Notes: generated from the letters alone by a model not told the origin. Numbered from the stretch's first letter, positions 1 to 6,248 are shown. The stretch is DNA of 8,966 nt from an uncultured Prevotellaceae bacterium (GCA_946644025.1 CAMPCG010000102.1:1-8966); one strand, 5' to 3'. Translations and numbers: made by a program.

Positions 1-48
1 ACCTCCAGATTATGAGTCTGTTGCTCTAACCAACTGAGCTACAAGTCC
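1..48 (-). tRNA. tRNA with CAT anticodon (elongator tRNA-Met most likely), 5' part only
   Basis: Read on the minus strand, 48 to 1 gives a 7-nt acceptor 5' strand (GGACTTG), then TAGCTCAGTTGGTTAGAGC, which is a canonical D-arm (stem GCTC/GAGC). An anticodon arm with loop CTCATAA, and so anticodon CAT, follows. The anticodon stem pairs well over four positions, with an A-G at the outermost pair. The T-arm and the acceptor 3' strand lie before base 1, so the gene is truncated by the window. CAT could belong to elongator Met or, if modified to lysidine, to Ile2; the missing half prevents a firm choice. The D-arm and the A-rich anticodon loop argue against the initiator type, but not decisively. 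Confidence 0.9.
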
Positions 49-65
49 GATGCTCTTAGCGGGTG

Positions 66-97
66 CAAAGGTAATAATTATTTGTAATATGGCCAAA
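66..97 (-). promoter_or_regulatory. Bacteroidetes-type promoter for the tRNA
   Basis: On the minus strand TTTG (97-94) is followed after exactly 20 nt by TACCTTTG (73-66). This matches the known Bacteroidetes sigma-ABfr consensus TTTG-N19-21-TAnnTTTG at every defined position. The start of transcription would fall near 60, leaving a leader of roughly 10 nt before the tRNA 5' end at 48. Position and spacing make this the best-supported promoter in the window together with the one at 6338-6369. Confidence 0.85.
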
Positions 98-133
98 TTT
101 TTTTATGAAAAAATGATGCGGTTTGCTTTTAGA

Positions 134-268
134 GGGGTGATTGGAAGGGACTGGGAGGGTGTTTAGGAAGGATTGGAAGGGGTGGCTGGAAGGGACAGGG
201 AGGGTGTTTGGGAAGGACTGGGAAGAGTGATTGGAAGGACTGGGAGAGTGATTGGAAAGGGGGCGGGA
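134..268. repeat. G-rich degenerate tandem array, about 22-23 nt period, six units
   Basis: The units begin at 134, 157, 179, 202, 225 and 246 and measure 23, 22, 23, 23, 21 and 23 nt. Each follows a pattern like gagtgattggaaggactggga. Alternate units are more alike, giving a higher-order repeat of about 45 nt (134-178 and 179-224). The plus strand is almost free of C and carries many GGG runs, so G-quadruplex formation is possible. No protein product is apparent in any frame. Confidence 0.75.
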
Positions 269-410
269 GGGCGTTAATGAAGAAACGATGGGGGCTGCCT
301 GGGGGGCTGCTGTCTGGGAGCGTGAAGTTTAGAGGCGGCGGTAGAGGCAGACTGTAGGTGCGAAAGATATAGTGGCTGAATAGGGCTTAATTGGCTGTTA
401 AGGAGGGATG

Positions 411-509
411 TCTGAGGTTGGAGGGTTCTAAGTCTGAGGGTGGAGGGCTCATAGTCTGAGGGTGGGCGGCTCGGGGTCTGGGGGTGGGCGGCTTAAGGTC
501 TGGATGTGG
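411..509. repeat. 22-nt G-rich tandem array, four units plus a partial fifth
   Basis: Four exact 22-nt periods start at 411, 433, 455 and 477, each opening with TCTG followed by a G-rich core (such as AGGGTGGAGGG) and a variable tail. A partial fifth copy starts at 499. Because 22 is not a multiple of three, the array is unlikely to encode a repeat protein. Unit length is close to that of the block at 134-268, although the sequence differs. Confidence 0.8.
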
Positions 510-651
510 TTTTTTGCGACAGGTTTCTCTGTAAACAGTAAAGTATTTGTTCTACTGGTGTAATGGAAATGCTTTGTATGGGTTTGGGATAAAAGAATGC
601 GTGTTTCGTCTAAAAAACGGTTAAGATTTAGCGTTTTCTTGCAGAAAAGCG

Positions 652-681
652 TGTGCAGATTAATAATAATGTGTAATTTTG
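652..681 (+). promoter_or_regulatory. Candidate promoter for ribF (good -7 box, weak -33)
   Basis: TAATTTTG at 674-681 matches the Bacteroidetes -7 consensus TAnnTTTG. The expected -33 element is poor: TGTG at 652-655 is one mismatch from TTTG and sits 18 nt upstream. Transcription would begin near 688 and read about 245 nt of leader, including all four palindromic repeats, before the ribF ATG at 935. Confidence 0.5.
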
Positions 682-750
682 CAGTCGCAATGTGCTTAAC
701 GGAAACAGATGGGCCGTTTGTAGGGCCCTTGCTCGTGACTTCAGATGAAG

Positions 751-911
751 ATGGTGGCGGAGGGGCCCGATGCTGACGCATCGGGAATGGTGGCGGAGGG
801 GGCCCGATGCTGACGCATCGGGAATGGTGGCTGAGGGACCCGATGCTGACGCATCGGGAATGGTGGCGGAGGGGCCCGATGCTGACGCATCGGGAATGGT
901 GGCGGAGGGGC
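751..911. repeat. Tandem 36-37 bp repeats, each with a perfect 20-nt palindromic hairpin
   Basis: Full units lie at 751-786 (36), 787-823 (37), 824-859 (36) and 860-895 (36); a partial copy at 896-911 runs into the ribF leader. Units 1 and 4 are identical; unit 2 has one extra G and unit 3 a few substitutions. Each contains CCCGATGCTGACGCATCGGG (766-785, 803-822, 839-858, 875-894), an 8-bp stem with a TGAC loop. The spacer is ATGGTGGCGGAGGGG-like, so each unit supplies an ATG. From unit 3 on these ATGs are in frame with ribF (824, 860, 896). The repeats sit where ribF's 5' leader would be. Confidence 0.9.
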
Positions 912-934
912 TGTTTCATAAAGTTGATTTTACT

Positions 935-1855
935 ATGTCTCAAGATACTGAACGTTTTGCTGCCACAATAGGCTTTTTCGACGGTGTCCATCAGGGACAT
1001 CGCTTTCTGTTGGGGCAGTTGCAGGAGGCGGCTGCTGGCCGAGGCCTGAAGAGCCTGGTCGTGACTTTCGACCGCCATCCTCGTGAGGTGGTTCAGTCGG
1101 GGTGGCGTCCTCAGCTGCTTACTACGCTTGACGAAAAGACCGAGTTGCTCTGGCAGACGGGTGTTGACCAGGTGGTTGTGCTCCCCTTTGACGAATCGCT
1201 GGCAGCTCTCACTGCCCGTCAGTTCATGTCTGACGTGCTGGTTTCGCGCTTTCATGTTGCCTTGTTGCTTGCGGGTTATGACAATCGTTTTGGCCATGGT
1301 CGCACGGAGACCTTCGACGATTATGTGGCATACGGTCATGAGCTTGGCATGGAGGTGGTGTGTGCGCGGCCGCTGCTGACGGACGGCGAAGCAGACAGGG
1401 CTTTCAGCTCATCGCTTGTACGAAGGCTGCTTACCGCGGGCGACGTCGCCCGTGCTGCGGAGTGTCTGGGTCGCTGTTACACTATCAGCGGGCAGGTGGT
1501 GCATGGCGAGCATAAGGGTCACGGTCTGGGTTTCCCCACGGCCAATCTTCTTCCCGGCGACTCCCGGAAGCTCATCCCCGCCCGTGGCTGCTATGCCGTT
1601 GAGGCTCTGCTGGCCGACGGCACCCGCCATCGCGGCATGACCAACATCGGCACGCGGCCCACCTTTCAGGGAGTGCGCCAGACGCTGGAGACCCATCTGT
1701 TCGACTTTAGTGAGGACATTTATGGCCAGCCTCTCACCCTGGGCTTTGTTGCACGTCTGCGCGATGAGCAGAAGTTCCCTTCGCAGGATGCGCTGTCGGC
1801 TCAGTTAAGCCGGGACAGGCAGGCTGCGGAGAAGATACTTGGGGGTGAGAAGTGA
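935..1855 (+). CDS. ribF: Bifunctional riboflavin kinase / FAD synthetase (RibF)
   Basis: Cytoplasmic enzyme that phosphorylates riboflavin to FMN and then adenylylates FMN to FAD. From the ATG at 935 it has 306 residues, about the usual family length. The N-terminal FAD synthetase domain shows TIGFFDGVHQGH (11-22, the nucleotidyl-transfer HxGH motif), GYDNRFGHGR (114-123) and SSSLVRR (158-164). The C-terminal kinase domain shows GHGLGFPTANL (195-205), TNIGTRPTF (236-244) and ETHLFDF (252-258), with E252 the likely catalytic base. The start is uncertain. ATG 935 leaves only nine residues before the first strand, slightly short for the phylum, whereas in-frame ATGs at 896, 860 and 824 inside the repeats would add 13, 25 or 37 residues. 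No FMN riboswitch is seen. It may be co-transcribed with the CPBP gene 245 nt downstream. Confidence 0.95.
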   Translation: MSQDTERFAATIGFFDGVHQGHRFLLGQLQEAAAGRGLKSLVVTFDRHPREVVQSGWRPQLLTTLDEKTELLWQTGVDQVVVLPFDESLAALTARQFMSDVLVSRFHVALLLAGYDNRFGHGRTETFDDYVAYGHELGMEVVCARPLLTDGEADRAFSSSLVRRLLTAGDVARAAECLGRCYTISGQVVHGEHKGHGLGFPTANLLPGDSRKLIPARGCYAVEALLADGTRHRGMTNIGTRPTFQGVRQTLETHLFDFSEDIYGQPLTLGFVARLRDEQKFPSQDALSAQLSRDRQAAEKILGGEK

Positions 1856-1892
1856 GGGGTGGGGAGTGGGAGGATAGTTCTGCGGCAGGGAC

Positions 1893-1976
1893 ACCTCCTA
1901 ACACCTAACACCCATTACCCAACATCCAACACCCAACATCCAACACCCAACATCCAACACCTAACATCCAACACCT
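1893..1976. repeat. Heptanucleotide tandem array AACAYCY
   Basis: Eleven contiguous 7-nt units run from 1900 to 1976, alternating mostly between AACATCC and AACACCC/AACACCT, with one divergent unit (ATTACCC, 1914-1920). A degenerate unit (ACCTCCT) precedes them at 1893. The plus strand contains no G across 1893-1976. It lies 37 nt after the ribF stop codon. A translation through it gives only a low-complexity Thr/Pro/Asn/His run, so I do not call a gene. Confidence 0.85.
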
Positions 1977-1980
1977 ATAG

Positions 1981-2046
1981 TAAACGAAATAAATATTTTC
2001 CTTTTACTTGGCGGTGGCGGCCTCGCAGGCCGCACAATAAACGAAA
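1981..2046. repeat. GC-rich palindrome flanked by 9-bp direct repeats
   Basis: TAAACGAAA occurs at 1981-1989 and again at 2038-2046. Between them is the hairpin GCGGCCT-CGC-AGGCCGC (2017-2033), a perfect 7-bp stem. No T-run follows on either strand, so it is a poor intrinsic terminator. The layout recalls a small inserted element with a target duplication, but no terminal inverted repeats are visible at the segment's ends. Confidence 0.5.
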
Positions 2047-2100
2047 AGAATTATAGCGTTCACTATAACCCCCCAATTGTTAACGATAAGATTTTCAGAA

Positions 2101-3354
2101 ATGTCACGAACAAATCCTTTCTGGGCCGTAGGCTACGTGCTCATTTTCCTTGCCATACAGGTGATGGCGCAGTGGGTGACGCTCATTGTCGCCTCGCTGG
2201 TTGGCGGTGCTCCCACGCTGGAGCTTGATGCTCCTTGGACCATTGTCTCCATGGTGCTATTCTCCCTGTCGGCCATTTCGCTGTTCACGCTTTTGCGCTG
2301 GTCTCCTGTGTCGCGCAGCTATGTCATCGGTCGTCCCTGGCAGGTGCTGTTGTGGAGTGGTGTGGCAGCCCTTGGCGGGCTTCTTCCTTCGCTTTTCGTC
2401 CAAGAGCTGTTGCCCGAGTGGCCCGAGTCCATTCAGAAATATATCAGGGAGATGGAGTTACTGATGACTCAGCTGATGAGCACTCCCGGCGGCTATGCCG
2501 TGGTGTGTCTGCTGGCCCCTGTGGGCGAGGAGCTGGTGTTTCGCGGTGCCGCCCTGCGCACGCTTCTGGAGTGGAAGCCCGAGCGTCGGTGGACGATGAT
2601 TGCGCTGTCAGCTTTGCTCTTCGCCGTGGCCCACCTGAACCCGGCGCAGCTGCTCCATCCCTTTGTCATCGGGTTGCTGCTGGGCTGGATGTACGAGCGT
2701 ACGCGCAGCGTGTTGCCCGGCATTGTCTTTCACTGGGCCAACAACACGGCGGCCTATCTTATGTATCACGCCTATCCCTCTACCGACATCACGCTGACTG
2801 ACATCTTCGGCTCTGAAGGTCAGGTCCTTTTGCGTGTCGGTTTCTCGCTGCTCATCCTTGTGCCAGCCATCTTCCAGCTGCACCAGACGATGGCTACGGC
2901 CCCGACGATGACGCTGAAGCGCATTGCCGAACAGCTGAACGGCGCGGGGCTTACATGGGCTGTGGGAGGGTCGATGATGCTATACCTGCGTGGCCGCTGT
3001 TCTCAGGTGAACGATATAGACCTGATGGTAGACGAGAGACAGGTGGAGAAAGCCCGGGAACTGCTTGCCGGCATGGGCAGGGTGCTTCCCGGCAATGACG
3101 ACGTACGCTTCCAGACGCGCCACTACCATAAGTTCTGCATCGGCGGTGTCGACGTAGACCTCATTGCCGGTTTTGTCATTGTAAAGGACGGTGTGGCGCA
3201 TGAGTGTCCGCTGCTAAAGCGCGACATCACCGAGCGTAAAGACCTGAGGGGCGTAGCCGTGCCGCTACATGCACTGAGCACGTGGCGGGAGTACTACGCG
3301 CTGATGGGAAAGACGGAGAAGGTAGCGATGTGTGAAGCAGAGAACGGCGGGTAA
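2101..3354 (+). CDS. CPBP-family intramembrane metalloprotease fused to a nucleotidyltransferase-like domain
   Basis: From the ATG at 2101 the protein has 417 residues; a TTG at 2077 would add eight charged residues and is less likely. Residues 1-265 form a multi-pass membrane region. It carries the three CPBP (Rce1/Abi) motifs: GEELVFRG with E143, E144 and R148; FAVAH with F174 and H178; and HWANN with H211 and N215. These should bind zinc and cleave in the membrane, but no substrate can be named. A last helix (about 245-260) is followed by a soluble domain (about 270-417). This domain has the Pol-beta-like pattern GGS (289-291), NDIDLMV with D305 and D307, and a third acid in GVDVDLI (D351/D353), resembling aminoglycoside or lincosamide nucleotidyltransferases in outline. 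The frame is continuous. An internal ATG at 2908 could start the second domain alone. No promoter was found, so read-through from ribF is possible. Confidence 0.85.
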   Translation: MSRTNPFWAVGYVLIFLAIQVMAQWVTLIVASLVGGAPTLELDAPWTIVSMVLFSLSAISLFTLLRWSPVSRSYVIGRPWQVLLWSGVAALGGLLPSLFVQELLPEWPESIQKYIREMELLMTQLMSTPGGYAVVCLLAPVGEELVFRGAALRTLLEWKPERRWTMIALSALLFAVAHLNPAQLLHPFVIGLLLGWMYERTRSVLPGIVFHWANNTAAYLMYHAYPSTDITLTDIFGSEGQVLLRVGFSLLILVPAIFQLHQTMATAPTMTLKRIAEQLNGAGLTWAVGGSMMLYLRGRCSQVNDIDLMVDERQVEKARELLAGMGRVLPGNDDVRFQTRHYHKFCIGGVDVDLIAGFVIVKDGVAHECPLLKRDITERKDLRGVAVPLHALSTWREYYALMGKTEKVAMCEAENGG

Positions 3355-3361
3355 ACCGCCG
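3345..3361. terminator. Hairpin between convergent genes, possible bidirectional terminator
   Basis: CGGCGG (3345-3350) and CCGCCG (3356-3361) form a 6-bp GC stem with a 5-nt loop that includes the stop codon of the upstream gene (3352-3354). The convergent outer membrane protein gene ends at 3366. The downstream T-run is weak on both strands (GGGCTTTAC on plus), so termination is plausible from position rather than shown by sequence. Confidence 0.45.
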
Positions 3362-3365
3362 GGCT

Positions 3366-4712
3366 TTACATGGAGGGAGAGGCCGAAGCGTAGAAGCGAA
3401 GGAGCTGTAGACTGAGTAGCGTCATGTATTTAGACTGGAGCAGGTTCTGTTGGGCGTTGAGGAGCTTGTCCTTGCCCTGCAGCAGCTCGATGATGTTGGT
3501 CAGTCCGAGTGCGAACTTCTCGTTGAGCAGGTTGTAGCTCAGCTGTTCGCTCTCTACGGTGGCAGTGGCGGCGCGGAACTTCTGCTGGTTGGTGGTTGCG
3601 TCGAGCCAGTAACCCTCTATGGTCTGGTAGAGCGTCTTCTGCTGGTCTATGAGGTCGAGCTGTGCCTGTTGCTGCGATATTTTAGCCCTGTTCACCGACG
3701 AGCGTGTCTGCCATCCGTCGAAGATGGGCACGTTGACCGTCAGTCCAGCCGACATGTTGGTGTTTGTCTTCATCTGGTTTCCCCAGCTGTTGTTGGCCAG
3801 CGAGTTAGTGCTCGATGTGAATCCTCCGCTGAGGCTGAGCGTCGGCAGCCATCCCGCCTTGGCTATGGCGAGGCTGACGTTGCTGTTCTCTATGGCGAGT
3901 TTCTTGTTTCCTATTTCAGGCCGTGATGCCAGTGCCTGCTCGTAGACGGTCTGCAGGGCGGGAATTTCGGCCAGTGCCTCTTCGTCGGTGGTGGGCGGCA
4001 CTGCTATGTCGAACTTCTCTTCTCCGGTCAGTTCCAAGAGCTGTTTCAGCTGCAGGATGTAGTTTGCCAGCTGGCTCTTAGCCTCTACGACGTTATATTC
4101 GTCGGTGGCGCGCTGTGCGGTGAGCTGTGCCAGGTCTGCCTTCGACATTTTTCCCACTTCCACCATTTCCTTTCCGCGTTCCTCGTTTTTCTGGCTGGTC
4201 TCAAGGCTGGCTTCGCTCACCCCGATGGCCTCGTGCAGGTATAGGCACTGTACGAAGAGCTGCGCTATTCGTTCCTGTATGCTGTTGGCCTGTTCCTCCA
4301 CGCTGAGTTCAGCCTGTTGCTCGGCGATGCGCGATAGCTTGAGGTTGTTGCGGTTTCTGTTGCCGTTCCACACGGTCCACTGCGCGTTCAGTCCGTAGCT
4401 GCCGTTGTAGTAGGTCTTGTCCACCTTTGTGTTCACCTGTCCGTTAGTGACGGTAGCCATGGTGGCGAGCTGCCAGGGTCGGTAGCCCAGGTTCTGGCTG
4501 GTGTTGGCATTGACTGTGGGCAGCAGTGCACCCTTCGATGCCCTTACCTCCTCGCCAGCGGCCCTCAGCTGCAGTCGGCTTTTCTGCAGGGCGATGTTGT
4601 TTTGCATGGCGTAGCTGATGCAGTCGTCGATGGTCCACAGTTTCTGCGCCCTTGCGGGGCTAAATGACAAACAAAAAACAATAAATAATAAACCCGGCAG
4701 TGTATTCTTCAT
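3366..4712 (-). CDS. TolC-family outer membrane efflux protein
   Basis: Outer membrane channel of the OEP/TolC family, which joins inner-membrane pumps to the outside. It has 448 residues, usual for the family. A signal peptide occupies residues 1-22 (hydrophobic 6-18, ARA before Q23) and there is no lipobox. The two internally repeated halves are visible: LRAAGEEVRASKGALLPTVN (49-68) and the matching IAKAGWLPTLSL (283-294), each followed by beta-strand-rich segments and long helical coiled-coil stretches (about 122-230 and 338-440). No adaptor or pump gene lies next to it in this window, so the partner is unknown. It follows cca on the same strand after 53 nt. No TAnnTTTG box is seen in that gap, so co-transcription with cca is possible, though functionally unrelated. 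Confidence 0.92.
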   Translation of the reverse strand: MKNTLPGLLFIVFCLSFSPARAQKLWTIDDCISYAMQNNIALQKSRLQLRAAGEEVRASKGALLPTVNANTSQNLGYRPWQLATMATVTNGQVNTKVDKTYYNGSYGLNAQWTVWNGNRNRNNLKLSRIAEQQAELSVEEQANSIQERIAQLFVQCLYLHEAIGVSEASLETSQKNEERGKEMVEVGKMSKADLAQLTAQRATDEYNVVEAKSQLANYILQLKQLLELTGEEKFDIAVPPTTDEEALAEIPALQTVYEQALASRPEIGNKKLAIENSNVSLAIAKAGWLPTLSLSGGFTSSTNSLANNSWGNQMKTNTNMSAGLTVNVPIFDGWQTRSSVNRAKISQQQAQLDLIDQQKTLYQTIEGYWLDATTNQQKFRAATATVESEQLSYNLLNEKFALGLTNIIELLQGKDKLLNAQQNLLQSKYMTLLSLQLLRFYASASPSM

Positions 4713-4748
4713 AATAATCTTTGTGAAGTCGTGGTTATCTTTTGTGCC

Positions 4749-4768
4749 AATTCGTGTAATTCGTCTTA
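4749..4768. repeat. Short AATTCGT direct repeat abutting the cca stop codon
   Basis: AATTCGT occurs at 4749-4755 and 4758-4764, a 9-nt period. The cca stop codon (4766-4768) follows directly. It fills part of the 53-nt cca-to-efflux-gene gap. From memory, AATTCGTGT-like strings recur in intergenic DNA of this group, but I could not check this. Confidence 0.4.
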
Positions 4769-6238
4769 ATCCGTTGCTGTCGTCAGCCCCATTTCCTTTG
4801 CTTTCTGCATGAGCAGCTCCATGAGCGGCTGTCGCTCGTTCTCTACGCGGTTGTCGAGCACGGCGTCCTTCAGTGTCTGTTTCAGCGTGCCCACTTCGCG
4901 GCTTGGCTTGAGGTTGAAAAGCTGCATGATTTCGTTTCCGTCTATACAGGGCTGCAGCAGCCGTTTGTAGTCTTTCTCCTTCAGGTCGGCCAGTTTCTCT
5001 CTCACCATGCGGAAGTTCTCGAGGAATATTTTCTTCTTCACCTCGTTCTTCGACGTGATGTCGGCCTCGCAGAGCGTCATCAGGTCGTCTATGTCGTCGC
5101 CCGCATCGTTTATCAGTCGTCTTACGGCGCTGTCGGTTACCTCCTCGTCGGCAATGACCTGCGGTCGCATGTGCAGGTCTACGAGTTTCTGCACGTATTT
5201 CATCTCGGCGCCCATGGGCAGCTTCAGTCGTCTGAAAATCTCGGGCACCATGCGCGCGCCTATATAATTATGGTTATGGAAAGTCCATCCCGTGAGTGGT
5301 TCCCACCGCTTGGTCTTCGTCTTGCCAATGTCGTGGAGCAGGGCGGCCCATCGCAGCCACAAGGGAGAATTAGGAGATGGTAAATGAGAAATGTTGTCCA
5401 GCACCTCGAGCGTGTGGTAGAAGTTGTTCTTGTGTGCTCGTCCGTTTCGCTGCTCCACGATGTCGAGAGCCGCCAGTTCGGGCAGTATGAGCTGCAGCAG
5501 TCCGCATCGCTGCAGGTCGACGAATCCCCGGCTGGGTGTCGGGGCCATGATGATTTTGTTCAGCTCCACCTCTATGCGCTCTCCGCTGACTATCTTGATG
5601 CGCTCAGCCATGTGCTCCAACGCCTCGAAGGTGCGTTCCTCTATCTGGAAGTTCAGCTGTGTGGCGAACCTTATGCAGCGCATCATGCGCAGTGGGTCGT
5701 CGCTGAATGTCACCTCGGGGTCGAGCGGTGTGGCAATGATGCCGTCCTCCAGGTCGGCCAGTCCGTTGAAGGGGTCTACGAGCTGGCCGTATCGCCCCTC
5801 GTTGAGGCAGATGGCCATGGCGTTGATGGTGAAGTCCCGTCGGTTCTGGTCGTCCTCCAGCGTGCCGTCCTCCACGATGGGCTTGCGCGAGTCGTGGCTG
5901 TAGCTCTCGCGGCGCGCACCCACGAACTCCACCTCCATTGGAGCCTCCCCGGCAGGGTGGGGTAGGGGGAAAATCTTCACCTGCGCCGTGCCGAAGTTCT
6001 TGAACACGGAGAGGTGCGCCCTTCGTCCCAGCTGCCGCTTCAGTTCGCTGGCCACATCGATGCCGCTGCCCACTACCACGACGTCGATGTCGTTGGAGGG
6101 CCGCTCCAGGAAGATGTCGCGCACGTAACCGCCGACGACGTAACATTCCACGCCCAGCTGGTCGGCCACACGGCCTATGTGGCGGAAAATGTCGCGGTCG
6201 AGCAGCTGCGCCAGTTCGCTGTCAGAATAGAGTCTCAT
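4766..6238 (-). CDS. cca: CCA tRNA nucleotidyltransferase / poly(A)-polymerase family protein with HD domain
   Basis: Likely adds or repairs the CCA 3' end of tRNAs from CTP and ATP; a poly(A) polymerase role cannot be excluded from sequence. It has 490 residues. The class II head shows VVGGYVRD (34-41), NDID with acids D50 and D52, EVEFVGARRESY (102-113), RRDFTINA (133-140) and DDPLRMMRCIRFA (180-192), followed by the RNA-binding helical neck and body. An HD phosphohydrolase domain follows: H275 and H302-D303 in LLHDIGK (300-306). The start is well placed, since the GG motif lies at the expected distance. Two odd low-complexity segments interrupt it in frame (91-100 and about 284-292). A promoter box lies 11 nt upstream, which predicts an almost leaderless mRNA. 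Confidence 0.92.
   Translation of the reverse strand: MRLYSDSELAQLLDRDIFRHIGRVADQLGVECYVVGGYVRDIFLERPSNDIDVVVVGSGIDVASELKRQLGRRAHLSVFKNFGTAQVKIFPLPHPAGEAPMEVEFVGARRESYSHDSRKPIVEDGTLEDDQNRRDFTINAMAICLNEGRYGQLVDPFNGLADLEDGIIATPLDPEVTFSDDPLRMMRCIRFATQLNFQIEERTFEALEHMAERIKIVSGERIEVELNKIIMAPTPSRGFVDLQRCGLLQLILPELAALDIVEQRNGRAHKNNFYHTLEVLDNISHLPSPNSPLWLRWAALLHDIGKTKTKRWEPLTGWTFHNHNYIGARMVPEIFRRLKLPMGAEMKYVQKLVDLHMRPQVIADEEVTDSAVRRLINDAGDDIDDLMTLCEADITSKNEVKKKIFLENFRMVREKLADLKEKDYKRLLQPCIDGNEIMQLFNLKPSREVGTLKQTLKDAVLDNRVENERQPLMELLMQKAKEMGLTTATD
5363..5392 (-). other. A+T-rich low-complexity segment inside cca
   Basis: Codons for about residues 283-292 (ISHLPSPNSP) are made of pyrimidine-rich, A+T-rich triplets unlike the GC-rich codons on both sides. 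The segment lies just before the HD-domain stretch LWLRWAALLHDIGK, at a surface loop position. I infer a variable or inserted loop; the frame is intact. Confidence 0.4.
5939..5968 (-). other. In-frame insert-like PLPHPAGEAP segment inside cca
   Basis: Residues 91-100 lie between the strand AQVKIF and the strand MEVEFVGARRESY. From knowledge of related proteins these strands are normally joined by a short turn. The DNA is a C-rich stretch (minus strand CCCTACCCCACCCTGCCGGG and on), which resembles intergenic repeat DNA more than codon-driven sequence. It is 30 nt long, so the frame is kept and the flanking motifs remain intact. Confidence 0.5.
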
Positions 6239-6248
6239 TTAGTGTGCG

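Larger units (their letters stand above)
49..934. other. 886-nt stretch without a convincing gene, rich in tandem repeats
   Basis: No reading frame here has a recognisable protein. It contains the tRNA promoter (66-97), a G-rich purine block (134-268), a G-rich segment without clear periodicity (269-410), a second 22-nt array (411-509), an A+T-richer part (510-690) ending in a promoter-like box, and the palindromic repeats (751-911). A long minus-strand frame crosses the repeats and ribF, but its product is only a reading of the repeats and of antisense ribF. Confidence 0.7.

Noticed and set aside
751..911. CRISPR array
   Set aside because: Units are contiguous tandem copies with no unique spacers, and there are no cas genes.
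688..934. FMN riboswitch ahead of ribF
   Set aside because: The conserved FMN (RFN) element segments are not visible; the only clear structures are the repeated hairpins.
449..1339. A 296-codon minus-strand frame over the repeats and ribF
   Set aside because: It consists of repeat-derived RHHSRCVSIG copies plus antisense ribF; no independent evidence of coding.
1859..2056. Small 65-codon frame after ribF
   Set aside because: The product is translation of the heptamer array and a short low-complexity tail, with no family resemblance.
2077..2100. TTG start eight codons upstream of the CPBP gene
   Set aside because: The ATG at 2101 gives a typical short polar N-terminus before the first membrane helix; nothing favours the TTG.
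2890..3354. Antitoxin/toxin pair or antibiotic-resistance nucleotidyltransferase
   Set aside because: The domain has only the general nucleotidyltransferase pattern, has no partner gene and is fused to a protease; a specific toxin or resistance role is not supported.
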